Assembly (NCBI GenBank): GCA_012522855.1
Contig: JAAYJQ010000031.1
Coordinates: 1 to 64,000, forward strand
DNA: 64,000 nt
Reading direction: 5' to 3'
From: Bacteroidales bacterium
GTDB taxonomy: Bacteria > Bacteroidota > Bacteroidia > Bacteroidales > UBA932
Translations under genes and position numbers: made by a program
Notes under the pieces: generated by a model
What the model was told of the DNA's origin: nothing
The model's input: only the letters and a program-made list of their open reading frames with translations
The model's database searches: none
In this document: positions 16,955 to 24,520 of the stretch, piece after piece
Layout: the number at the start of each line of letters is the position of its first letter
Numbering within the stretch: the stretch's first letter is position 1

Positions 16955-17566
16955 ATGAGCAGCGAACATTCCATTACAGAAAATATAACTCTTAAAGATC
17001 GAATAGTGGCATTACCTGAAGACAGTGTATTGTTTCGCTCCGATTTTCCCGAATATCACTCCGAGTTTGTAGGAAGTACCTTGTCGGAACTGACAAGTAG
17101 CGGAGTGCTATACAAGATTGCTCAAGGAATATATGTGAAGCCGAGAAAGAGTAGGTTTGGTTTGGTCTTACCATCTGTTGAAAAAGTTGTCCGGGCGATT
17201 GCTGCTCGCGATAAAGCAGAAGTATTGCCATCAGGAATGACCGCTTTGAATGCATTGGGACTCTCGACCCAAGTTCCAATGAATTATACATACCTAACCA
17301 CAGGTAGTGAACGAACTATCAAATTAGCCAATCGTAAGATAATGCTTAAACGAGGTGTTCCCAAGAATTTCTGTTATAAAACACCTCTGATAGCTTTATT
17401 GGTGCAGGCTCTTAAGACATTAAAGCAAGAAAATATCGGCAACGAAGAATTACGGATTATTCGTGAACTAATATCCAAAGAACCTGATAAGGATAATCTT
17501 GCCGGGGACGTTGATATGATGCCTGTTTGGATGAAGAGAATTGTAAAACCGATGCTTAATAATTAA
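16955..17566 (+). CDS. AbiEi-like antitoxin (DUF6088 family)
   Basis: Predicted antitoxin and autorepressor of a type IV AbiE toxin-antitoxin pair. The ATG at 16955 is chosen because the longer frame reads back into the IS30 remnant. The 203 residues have an N-terminal winged-helix-like part (about 12-60, with LSELTSSGVLYKIAQGIYV) and a C-terminal domain typical of DUF6088 (KVVRAIAARDKAEVLPSGMTALN, about 72-94; YTYLTTGSERTI; LIALLVQALKTL). The codons are visibly AT-richer than in neighbouring genes, which suggests recent transfer. The toxin gene begins two bases after its stop. Confidence 0.85.
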   Translation: MSSEHSITENITLKDRIVALPEDSVLFRSDFPEYHSEFVGSTLSELTSSGVLYKIAQGIYVKPRKSRFGLVLPSVEKVVRAIAARDKAEVLPSGMTALNALGLSTQVPMNYTYLTTGSERTIKLANRKIMLKRGVPKNFCYKTPLIALLVQALKTLKQENIGNEELRIIRELISKEPDKDNLAGDVDMMPVWMKRIVKPMLNN

Positions 17567-17568
17567 AT

Positions 17569-18594
17569 ATGGGAAGATTGTGGCTGAATAATAATATACT
17601 GGATCGTCTGGCAATGCTGCAACAGACGGAAACCGGGCATCCGGGGATCAATCAGGTAGCAATAGAAAAAGATTGGTGGGTAACTGTAACTCTAAAAGCT
17701 CTGTTCCTGACTGAGTGTTGCGAGTCGTTGATTTTCAAAGGCGGGACTTCTCTTTCCAAAGGTTTCAATCTAATTGAACGCTTTTCTGAAGACATAGATT
17801 TGGCCATTAGCCATTCATTCTTCGGGATTGAGAAGACAAGCAAAAATCAACGTGAAAAATTGCGCAAGAGGGCTCGTGCCTATATTCACGATACGCTCTC
17901 AACACAATTGGATGCTAATTTGCGGGCAATTGGCGTTTCCGGCTATAGTATAGAAAATGTGACAAAAGAGCAAGATAAAAATGGGGAGTGGCGTTTAATA
18001 GATTCTGATAGAGACCCGACGGTCATTCTTTTGCACTATCCTTCAATTGTTGAAGAGACAATAACGTATATTCCTCCCCGTGTAAAGATTGAGGTTAGCG
18101 CTCTTTCGATGGATGAACCAACGGAGTCGCGAGATATCCATTCTTTGATAGAGAAGAGTTTTGAAGGTGAGGATACCGGTGCTAATTGCAAAGTAAGAAC
18201 TGTAGTGCCAACCCGTACTTTCTTGGAAAAACTATTCCTGCTGGCCGAAGAGTTCCAAAAGGAAAAGCCGAGAAGTCTAAGAATGTCTCGCCATTTATAC
18301 GATTTGGAAAGACTTATGGACACACAATATGGATGTGAAGCCCTGTCTGATAACTCACTATATAACGCTATAGTGGAGCATCGCAGAACGTATTATGCCT
18401 TAAATTATGTCGATTACGATGCTCACAATCCTTCCACTATCAATTTTATGATTCCGGAGAAGGAAATGAAGCAATGGGAAACCGATTATGCTGAGATGAA
18501 ACGCTCATTCATTTATGGTCAATCGCTGGAGTTTGAAGTTCTGATGCAGAGGATAAAGGAGTTGCAAGAGAGAGTAAGAAATATGGTTAGATAG
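17569..18594 (+). CDS. AbiEii/AbiGii-type nucleotidyltransferase toxin
   Basis: Predicted toxin of the AbiE pair. Members of this family are nucleotidyltransferases that modify tRNA ends and cause growth arrest or phage abortive infection. The 341 residues show the polymerase-beta-like motifs FKGGTSLSK (56-64) and SEDIDLAI (73-80), which hold the GG[ST] and DxD residues. Further marks are VKIEVSAL (about 170), an acidic metal-binding strand, and TFLEKLFLLAEEF (about 222). It follows its antitoxin at a two-base gap and shares the low GC content. Whether it is active cannot be judged, but no motif is missing. Confidence 0.88.
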   Translation: MGRLWLNNNILDRLAMLQQTETGHPGINQVAIEKDWWVTVTLKALFLTECCESLIFKGGTSLSKGFNLIERFSEDIDLAISHSFFGIEKTSKNQREKLRKRARAYIHDTLSTQLDANLRAIGVSGYSIENVTKEQDKNGEWRLIDSDRDPTVILLHYPSIVEETITYIPPRVKIEVSALSMDEPTESRDIHSLIEKSFEGEDTGANCKVRTVVPTRTFLEKLFLLAEEFQKEKPRSLRMSRHLYDLERLMDTQYGCEALSDNSLYNAIVEHRRTYYALNYVDYDAHNPSTINFMIPEKEMKQWETDYAEMKRSFIYGQSLEFEVLMQRIKELQERVRNMVR

Positions 18595-18684
18595 AATTTC
18601 GTGGCTGCACACTACATACTCGGAACTTTTTTGAAAGTTCAAGATAGAAGCGCAACGCCGTCTTTGTAGCCCGCCGGCGTTGGA

Positions 18685-18832
18685 CAGGGTCAAAAAGCAA
18701 CACAAAAGTGCACAAGTCTACGGTGAGCCGCGAGACCTTGCGCGCGGCTCGAGCGCATCGCACAGGATCTGAAGACCACGGTGTATTTCGCCGACTCCTA
18801 CGCCTTCCTGTCGCACTTGCTTTTTGACTCTG
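18685..18832 (+). mobile_element. MITE-like element derived from an IS30-type sequence
   Basis: A 148-bp segment is bounded by imperfect 16-base inverted repeats, cagggtcaaaaagcaa (18685-18700) and ttgctttttgactctg (18817-18832), with one mismatch. Its interior is the internally deleted IS30 transposase fragment shared with 16739-16867. It cannot encode a transposase but could be moved by a related enzyme. Short stems precede it at 18623-18640 and 18653-18682. No obvious target duplication is seen. Confidence 0.55.
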
Positions 18833-18834
18833 CC
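18706..18834 (+). repeat. 129-bp direct repeat, right copy (IS30-derived)
   Basis: Matches 16739-16867 at 128 of 129 positions, in the same orientation. It forms the right border of the AbiE module and most of the MITE-like element at 18685-18832. Confidence 0.9.
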
Positions 18835-18873
18835 GTTTTCCTACTGTTTTTTCATTTATTGCGACTATTTTCG

Positions 18874-18881
18874 TAATTTTG
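18874..18881 (+). promoter_or_regulatory. -7 box upstream of acyltransferase gene
   Basis: TAATTTTG matches the Bacteroidota -7 consensus TAnnTTTG and lies 27 bases before the ATG at 18909, shortly after the MITE-like element. A -33 box is weak (TTTC at 18850-18853, 20-base spacer). Confidence 0.5.
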
Positions 18882-18908
18882 TTAGTTACAAAACAAAGAA
18901 ACGAAGAT

Positions 18909-19817
18909 ATGAAGATCGGGGTAAAGCTGATGTATGGGTTTCTGCGGTTGGTGTCCGCCTTGCCGCTGGGGTTTCACTATGCCTGTGCAAGTTTTATCTC
19001 TTGGGTGCTGAGGGATCTGCTGCGCTATCGCAGGGATGTCGTCATGACCAATCTCGCCCGCTCGTTCCCCGACAAGAACTACGGTGATCTGAAGCAGATC
19101 GCCCGTCGTTTCTACCGTCACTTCGGAACGATCATCGCAGAAACCGTTTGGTTCGGGGGCTGTACGAATGAGGAACGGTTCCGCAAGCAGCGGCTTTTCG
19201 AACTCGCCAACCCGGAAGTACTCGAAGAAGCCTTCCGGAATTCTCCGGGTGTAATGATCCTGGACTCCCATTGCGGCAACTGGGAACTGCTGGGCGGACT
19301 TGTCTGTTACAGCTCCAGTCCCGCAATCCGCGGCTGCTATGCCCGCGACGATGCCATCGTGGTCTATAAGCCGCTTTCCAGCGATTCCTGGAATGAAATC
19401 ATGCGTCTGAACCGGTGCGCCGGCGTGCCCGGTCGTGATTATAAAGGCTACATCAGTTCCCGGGATATTCTGCGTTTCGCGCTTTCGAGCAAGGAACGCA
19501 AGCAGATCTATATAGTCCCGGCCGACCAATATCCGTACCGGGACGCCATCGCGCCCGATCCGGTCGAATTCATGCATCAGCCGACACAAACCATGCTGGG
19601 AGGAGCCTCCATCGCCCGCAAGCGGGGGATGAGCGTGCTCTACATGAATCATCTGCCGGTTTCGAAGGGGCATTACACTTGCAGTTTCACGGAAATCTGT
19701 CCTGACGCCTCCCGGATGACCCCTCATGAAATCATGGTCAAATTTTATTCTTTGCTCCAGCAGGACATCGAAGAGACCCCCTGGAACTACCTATGGACTC
19801 ACAAGCGTTGGAAATGA
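18909..19817 (+). CDS. LpxL/HtrB-type lipid A acyltransferase
   Basis: Inner-membrane acyltransferase adding an acyl chain during lipid A synthesis. The start is the ATG at 18909 (MKIGVKLMYGF), downstream of a -7 box. The 302 residues begin with a membrane-anchoring hydrophobic part (about 4-35) and the conserved RRDVVMTNLARSFP (about 42). The catalytic H-x4-E is in DSHCGNWELLGG (about 119), and the later block YIVPADQYP (about 200) fits the family. Bacteroidetes usually carry one LpxL-like enzyme. The DUF4831 gene starts 16 bases after its stop. Confidence 0.88.
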   Translation: MKIGVKLMYGFLRLVSALPLGFHYACASFISWVLRDLLRYRRDVVMTNLARSFPDKNYGDLKQIARRFYRHFGTIIAETVWFGGCTNEERFRKQRLFELANPEVLEEAFRNSPGVMILDSHCGNWELLGGLVCYSSSPAIRGCYARDDAIVVYKPLSSDSWNEIMRLNRCAGVPGRDYKGYISSRDILRFALSSKERKQIYIVPADQYPYRDAIAPDPVEFMHQPTQTMLGGASIARKRGMSVLYMNHLPVSKGHYTCSFTEICPDASRMTPHEIMVKFYSLLQQDIEETPWNYLWTHKRWK

Positions 19818-19833
19818 AAAACTACCCTGGATT

Positions 19834-20859
19834 ATGAAACGTATTCCCACTCTCCCCATGCTGCTTCTGGCGTGCGCTCTGCTGCCGGCCGGCCCGATCC
19901 GGGCGCAAGATCCGTATGGAACTGTTTCCTATGCTCTTCCTCAGACAACGATCAGGTTGGAAGTGGAAGCCGTCTGCGAGCATTTCTTCGCTGGACCCTA
20001 TGCGAAGTTTGCCGAAAAGTACCTCGGCGTCCAAGCGAGACAACAGGATCAGACAACCTGTACGCTCGATGACGTGAAGATGACGCCGTACATAGAAGCG
20101 GATCCTTCCGCGCGCTTTTTCATCGATCCCGAAAAGACCGCTTATCTTTCCTTGTCCAGTCAAGGGTTGATCGCGGTTTCCGACGGGAGTTTCGGAGAAA
20201 CGTCCCAGTGGCGTTTCCCGTCCCCGAGGGCTGCGGATTTCTCCGAACGGGGCATCAGTTCGAACCTCACGTCGGAGGCGACCACCCTTTTCCGCGGCGT
20301 TCAGAATGATGCGGCCTACAACCGGGTGGCGGTCCAGCAGAACATGGTTGTCGAGAAGCCCTTGGAACAGCGGGCGCGAGAGGCGGCGGATGTGATCTTC
20401 GAACTAAGGCGCAAGCGGATGCAGATCGTGATCGGTGACACGGACGCGACTTACAGTGGCGAAGCCATGGGTGCCGCTCTTGCGGAGATCGCCGCCTTGG
20501 AGAAAGAATACATGTCTCTCTTTGTGGGCTACAGTGAACTTCAACCGCAGAAGGTCACCTGCGATGTCGTCCCCGTAAGAGGACAGAAGAATCAGACTTA
20601 CGTGGCCTTCCGCATTTCCGATTCCGACGGGATCGTGGCCGCCGACAACCTCTCCGGCAAACCCTATCTGCTGGAGATCCTTCCGCAGGACATCGCTCCC
20701 GCAGCAGGCAAAGGCCGTTCTGCCAAAGGGGACGTGGCGCTGTGCCGGATCCCGGCGGTCTGCACTGTGAAGCTCACCGACGGGGTCCGACCGATTCTCC
20801 AGAGCCGGATTCCCGTCTACCAGCTCGGAACGGAAAGCTACTTCCCGCTCGGCAAATAG
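19834..20859 (+). CDS. DUF4831 family exported protein
   Basis: Function unknown. The ATG at 19834 is chosen because it opens a clear signal peptide (MKRIPTLPMLLLACALLPAG, cleavage near IRAQD); the longer frame overlaps the acyltransferase. The 341-residue product has the DUF4831 pattern: VSYALPQTTIRLEVEA (about 31), YAKFAEKYLG near 56, a long middle helix around REAADVIFELRRKRM (about 187) and beta-rich C-terminal strands. It is predicted to be periplasmic. It sits between an acyltransferase and a dipeptidase with no functional hint. Confidence 0.8.
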   Translation: MKRIPTLPMLLLACALLPAGPIRAQDPYGTVSYALPQTTIRLEVEAVCEHFFAGPYAKFAEKYLGVQARQQDQTTCTLDDVKMTPYIEADPSARFFIDPEKTAYLSLSSQGLIAVSDGSFGETSQWRFPSPRAADFSERGISSNLTSEATTLFRGVQNDAAYNRVAVQQNMVVEKPLEQRAREAADVIFELRRKRMQIVIGDTDATYSGEAMGAALAEIAALEKEYMSLFVGYSELQPQKVTCDVVPVRGQKNQTYVAFRISDSDGIVAADNLSGKPYLLEILPQDIAPAAGKGRSAKGDVALCRIPAVCTVKLTDGVRPILQSRIPVYQLGTESYFPLGK

Positions 20860-20892
20860 GAACGACTTTTTTTATCAACTATAATCAGCACT

Positions 20893-22350
20893 ATGACAAT
20901 CAAAGATTTGCAACCCAAAATCGTCTGGAACAATTTCTATCTGTTGACCAGGCAGCCTCGTCCTTCGAAACACGAAAGCAAAGTCCAGGAATTTCTCCTT
21001 GCATGGGGAAAAGAACGTGGCATCGATGTCAAGCGGGACGATACAGGCAACATTATATTCTCAGCTCCCGCGACCAAGGGCTACGAGAACCGGAAAGGGG
21101 TCATCTTGCAGGCCCACATGGACATGGTTCCGCAGAAAACAGCGGACACGAAGCATGATTTCCTGACGGATCCCATCGAAACCCGGATCGACGGAGAATG
21201 GCTTTGCGCGAAGGGTACCACTCTGGGCGCGGACAACGGCATCGGCGTGGCGATCGCGATGTCCGTTTTCGAGGACAAGACACTGAAGCACGGACCGCTC
21301 GAGGCTTTGATTACATATGACGAGGAAACGGGCATGACGGGTGCCAACGCGCTCAAGCCCGGGGTTCTCAAAGGAGACATTCTGCTGAATCTCGATTCCG
21401 AGGAGGAAGGTGAACTTTGCACCGGCTGCGCCGGCGGAATTGACGGTTCCGCGGACTTCTCCTACCGGACCTATGCGGTGCCCGGAGACATGGTGACCTA
21501 CAAGCTCTCCGTCAAAGGCATGAAGGGCGGACACTCCGGAATGGACATCGCGCTGTGCAGGGCCAATGCAAACAAGGTGCTTTGCCGGATTCTCATGGCC
21601 ACGATCGCGGACTTCGAGGTCAAGGTATCCAATATCAAGGGCGGATCCCTGCGCAATGCGATTCCTTTCGAAGCGGAGGCCGACCTGGTCATCCCTTCCA
21701 AGCACGTCCGCGCGTTCAAAGCCGCTGCCGAGAAGGTGTTCGCCGACATCAAGTTCGAGTACCAATACTCGGATCCCGGCATGAGCCTCCTGTTCGAGAA
21801 ACAGTCGGAGAATGCTGCGCGTTATATCAGCCCGAAGGTCGTCGAACGGGCGCTGAAGGCTATCCTCGCATGCCCGCACGGGGTAAAGCGCATGAGCGAC
21901 ACCCTGCCCGGACTTACCGAAACCTCCACGAACTTGGCGATCGTCCGCACGGAGAAAGGACATCTCGTGGTGCATTCCTTGACGCGGAGCTCCATTGACG
22001 CCGCGAAGATGGCGTTGGCGGATTCGATCCGTTATACCTTCGAACTGGCCGGTGCGAAGTATTCCACTTCAGGAGCGTACAGCGGATGGGCGCCCAAGTT
22101 GGGAACTCCTATGATTCAGGTGCTCCAAGACACCTACAAAAAACTCTTCAACAAGGAGCTCAAGGTGACTGCCACGCACGGGGGACTCGAATGCGCGATC
22201 ATGGGCGCCAAATACCCGAACTGGGAGATGGTCTCCCTCGGCCCGACCATCGTGCATCCCCATTCTCCTGACGAGCGGGTGAAGATCGATTCGGTCGGCG
22301 CCACATGGAAGTTCGTCACCGCTGTGCTGGAGAACATTCCTGAGAAATAG
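20893..22350 (+). CDS. pepD: Cytosolic aminoacyl-histidine dipeptidase (M20C)
   Basis: Zinc-dependent dipeptidase of the PepD type, cleaving Xaa-His and many other dipeptides in the cytoplasm. The 485 residues have the metal ligands and catalytic residues of M20C: HMDMVPQK (about 75), GADNGIGVA (about 114), YDEETGMTGA (about 139) and LDSEEEGELC (about 163), with the dimerisation lid in the middle (KGMKGGHSGMDI about 207). The last ligand His lies near THGGLECAIMG. Together with the POT transporter it would serve peptide nutrition. The stop lies just before the rpsF promoter. Confidence 0.93.
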   Translation: MTIKDLQPKIVWNNFYLLTRQPRPSKHESKVQEFLLAWGKERGIDVKRDDTGNIIFSAPATKGYENRKGVILQAHMDMVPQKTADTKHDFLTDPIETRIDGEWLCAKGTTLGADNGIGVAIAMSVFEDKTLKHGPLEALITYDEETGMTGANALKPGVLKGDILLNLDSEEEGELCTGCAGGIDGSADFSYRTYAVPGDMVTYKLSVKGMKGGHSGMDIALCRANANKVLCRILMATIADFEVKVSNIKGGSLRNAIPFEAEADLVIPSKHVRAFKAAAEKVFADIKFEYQYSDPGMSLLFEKQSENAARYISPKVVERALKAILACPHGVKRMSDTLPGLTETSTNLAIVRTEKGHLVVHSLTRSSIDAAKMALADSIRYTFELAGAKYSTSGAYSGWAPKLGTPMIQVLQDTYKKLFNKELKVTATHGGLECAIMGAKYPNWEMVSLGPTIVHPHSPDERVKIDSVGATWKFVTAVLENIPEK

Positions 22351-22351
22351 G

Positions 22352-22383
22352 TTTGCCGGAAAGCAAATTAATGTTTATATTTG
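22352..22383 (+). promoter_or_regulatory. Consensus promoter for rpsF-rpsR-rplI
   Basis: TTTG (22352-22355), a 20-base spacer and TATATTTG (22376-22383) match the -33/-7 pair exactly. The -33 box lies directly after the pepD stop codon. Confidence 0.85.
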
Positions 22384-22422
22384 CAGTCCTTTTGGTTGGC
22401 ATACGTTTCCAAAAGGATTGCA
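22383..22422 (+). promoter_or_regulatory. Long hairpin in the rpsF leader
   Basis: gcagtccttttgg (22383-22395) pairs with ccaaaaggattgc (22409-22421) through 13 pairs including one G-U, around a 13-base loop. Transcription probably begins within the 5' arm, leaving at least nine pairs in the RNA. It may be a control site for S6:S18 feedback, as known for rpsF leaders elsewhere, but I cannot show the conserved motif of that RNA. Confidence 0.45.
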
Positions 22423-22449
22423 ATTTATTTATTATTAAACAATTACAAG

Positions 22450-22887
22450 ATGCTAAAACAGTACGAAACCGTTTTCATCGCTACTCCCGTTTTGTCTGAA
22501 CAACAGATGAAGGAAGCGGTTGCCAAGTACATCCAGCTCATCAAAGACAATGGGGGCGAGGTGGTGTACGAAGAGGACTGGGGGCTCCGTCAGCTGGCTT
22601 ATCCGATCCAGCACAAGACTTCCGGCTTTTATTACTTGATCGAGTTCAGGGCCAACCCTGAATTTGTAGATGTGCTCGAGACGCAGTATCACCGTGACGA
22701 GCGGATCATCCGTTTTTTGACCGTCGCCTTGGACAAGGATGCGGTCGCGTATGCGGAACACCGTAGAGAAAATCGCAAGAAGAAGGCTGAGGCCCCGGTC
22801 GAAGCCGCTCCCGTGAAGGCGAAAGCCAAGTTGCAGGACGACGATGTGGATGACGAGGAGGAAGAGGCTAATGAAGACAATGCATAA
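22450..22887 (+). CDS. rpsF: 30S ribosomal protein S6
   Basis: Small-subunit protein that pairs with S18 on the platform. The start is the ATG at 22450 ([15 protein letters not shown]), after a 60-base leader. The 145 residues have the ferredoxin-like S6 fold marked by [33 protein letters not shown] (about 45-67, in two runs) and [18 protein letters not shown] Lys/Ala-rich then strongly acidic tail ([15 protein letters not shown]) ends the protein. First gene of rpsF-rpsR-rplI. Confidence 0.96.
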   Translation: MLKQYETVFIATPVLSEQQMKEAVAKYIQLIKDNGGEVVYEEDWGLRQLAYPIQHKTSGFYYLIEFRANPEFVDVLETQYHRDERIIRFLTVALDKDAVAYAEHRRENRKKKAEAPVEAAPVKAKAKLQDDDVDDEEEEANEDNA

Positions 22888-22890
22888 ATC

Positions 22891-22897
22891 AAGGAGG
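22891..22897 (+). promoter_or_regulatory. Perfect Shine-Dalgarno sequence before rpsR
   Basis: AAGGAGG lies seven bases before the rpsR ATG. Bacteroidota genes seldom have such a site because the 16S rRNA tail is held by ribosomal proteins including S18. The site therefore stands out and may serve feedback control. Confidence 0.8.
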
Positions 22898-22904
22898 AAT
22901 ACAT

Positions 22905-23183
22905 ATGGCACAGAATGACGCGAAAGGCGGAAAAATCCGTTATCTCAATCCTCCTGCAGTCGAGGTGAGAAAGAAGAAGTACTGCCGTTTCAAGAAGGCA
23001 GGCATCAAATACGTCGATTACAAGGATCCGGAATTCCTGAAGAAGTTCCTGAACGAGCAAGGGAAGATTCTCCCGCGCCGCATTACCGGAACCTCCCTCA
23101 AATTCCAGCGGAAAGTGGCTCGGGCCATTAAGCGTGCCCGCTCGCTTGCGCTGCTTCCCTACGTGACGGACTTGCTTAAATAA
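22905..23183 (+). CDS. rpsR: 30S ribosomal protein S18
   Basis: Small-subunit protein that binds S6 and 16S rRNA near the mRNA exit. The 92 residues show [19 protein letters not shown] (about 23-41), [20 protein letters not shown] (about 42-61) and the family ending [20 protein letters not shown]. It follows rpsF by 17 bases and is preceded by an exact Shine-Dalgarno sequence. In Bacteroidota S18 with S21 and S6 shields the anti-Shine-Dalgarno end of 16S rRNA. Confidence 0.97.
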   Translation: MAQNDAKGGKIRYLNPPAVEVRKKKYCRFKKAGIKYVDYKDPEFLKKFLNEQGKILPRRITGTSLKFQRKVARAIKRARSLALLPYVTDLLK

Positions 23184-23200
23184 AATAGGAGATACTCGCT

Positions 23201-23644
23201 ATGAAGATTATTTTGAAGAAAGAAGTCGCCAACCTCGGCGAGCCCGGGGATGTGGTTGAAGTGAAGCCTGGGTATGCTCTCAATTTCTTGATCCCCAAGG
23301 GGTTCGCCGTTTCGGGCACTCCTGCTGCCATCAAGCAGCACGAAGAAACTGTCCGTCAGCGCGCGCACAAAGAGGCGAAGCTGGTTGCGGATGCTGAAGC
23401 GCTCGCGAAGCAGATCGAAGAGATGCCGATCAAGGTCGCTGTCAAGGTGAGCGAGACGGGTAAGATCTACGGATCCGTTACAGCGGCTCAGCTTGCGGAG
23501 GCCCTCCACAACGTGGGTATTGAAATCGACAAAAAGAACATCACCGTTCCCGATGATGTCAAGTTACTCGGTGAATACGAGGCTTCGGTGAAGTGCTACA
23601 AACAAGTATTCGCCACCCTTAAATTCGAAGTCGTTTCCGAATAA
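23201..23644 (+). CDS. rplI: 50S ribosomal protein L9
   Basis: Large-subunit protein with two globular domains joined by a long helix. The 147 residues start MKIILKKEVANLGEPGDVVEVKPG-like (in two runs) with the N-domain motif GYALNFLIPKGFA (about 24-36). A connecting helix (about 45-75) follows, then the C-domain with GKIYGSVTAAQLAEAL (about 86). A weak purine-rich site (aggaga) precedes the ATG. Last gene of the operon, followed by a strong terminator. Confidence 0.97.
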   Translation: MKIILKKEVANLGEPGDVVEVKPGYALNFLIPKGFAVSGTPAAIKQHEETVRQRAHKEAKLVADAEALAKQIEEMPIKVAVKVSETGKIYGSVTAAQLAEALHNVGIEIDKKNITVPDDVKLLGEYEASVKCYKQVFATLKFEVVSE

Positions 23645-23663
23645 ATTTGTTCCGGATGCTTTT

Positions 23664-23696
23664 ACGGCCGGCTGAGTGAATCAGCCGGCCGTTTTT
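23664..23696 (+). terminator. Intrinsic terminator of rpsF operon
   Basis: A perfect 12-pair stem, acggccggctga/tcagccggccgt, with a five-base loop is followed by TTTTT (23692-23696). It lies 19 bases after the rplI stop. Confidence 0.93.
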
Positions 23697-24237
23697 GTGA
23701 CCCTCCCGCTGACGAGCTGCGGGTGCCTACGGGTTTGCGAGGGTATTTCCGGGCCCCTTCGCAAAGCACGGGAACGGGGTAGGGCCTTGGGGTGCTCTGC
23801 AAGGCACTATGGCGTTGCAACATCCCCCTTTAAAGGGGGTATCTTCAACCGGAATATGCCCTACACCACCCTGTGCGCCAGGCGGCCGTTCCCGTGCTTT
23901 GGGAAATCCCCGCGCCGAAGCAAGAACGGATGCACTGCGACCTACCCCTGCTGTCTGCCATGCTTTCAGATTCTGCCCTGTGATGATTTTTTTCAAGAAT
24001 ATTCATTTGTGAAGGGCAAGGCGTTTGCCGAGCTGAAATATAGCGAAAGTGTTTTCGCGTGTCCTTGTAAGAAAATGTGGTAATTTTTTAATCCCGAGGA
24101 TGACGAAGATGCTATCCGCTCGCGTTCAGATCATGTTGGAACACCTGATTCTACGGGTTGATACTCCATATCCGGCCGAGTGTGGAGTATCAGTAGTTTG
24201 TCTGGGACCAGGTTTACCACAACCTTCTTACGGTACG
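23697..24237. other. Non-coding stretch with palindromic elements
   Basis: No supported gene. It contains the palindromic element at 23762-23901 and a perfect hairpin gatactcca/tggagtatc (24160-24168 with 24183-24191). The open frames that cross it change amino-acid character and have no domain. It leads into the decayed ATP-grasp gene. Confidence 0.6.
23762..23901. repeat. 140-bp palindromic element related to the RAYT-flanking repeats
   Basis: Outer arms caaagcacgggaacgg (23762-23777) and ccgttcccgtgctttg (23886-23901) form a perfect 16-base inverted repeat. The centre holds the perfect palindrome ccccctttaaaggggg (23824-23839). Next to it stands caaccggaatatgcc (23846-23860), identical to a stretch beside the hairpins at 52485-52499 and its partner copy. 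It is probably a diverged member of the same repeat family. Confidence 0.6.
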
Positions 24238-24520
24238 ATGATCCTTATTTTCACGAACAAAGAGGACGCACACCCCAATCCAGTCATCGACATCCTGACG
24301 GAACGGGGTGTACCTTTCTTTCGGCTCAATACGGAAGCGCTCGGATTCCTCCGGATCTGGATGAAGTTCCCTCGATCGGGAGTATCCTCAACGACCGGTA
24401 TGCCTCTTCCAAAATGGTTCAGAGCCAAGTGGCGATCGATTGCGGTTTCACGATTCCGCATACTCTTTCCACCAACCGGAAAACGCTCTTCCGATCCGGG
24501 ATCTCTATTCCGGGAAGTTG
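24238..24520 (+). pseudogene. Decayed ATP-grasp gene (peptide-maturase-like)
   Basis: The frame from 24238 starts MILIFTNKEDAHPNPVIDIL and reads on to GVPFFRLNTEAL, like the N-terminal part of ATP-grasp enzymes that modify ribosomal peptides (GwsG/MvdD-like). From about 24370 a different frame gives SIGSILNDRYASSKMVQSQ and GFTIPHTLSTNRK, like the next part of such enzymes. About 60 residues between the two and all of the catalytic C-terminal part are missing. The gene is therefore frameshifted and truncated, and its end runs into the 3' end of the leftward gene at 24505. Subfamily is uncertain. Confidence 0.6.
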
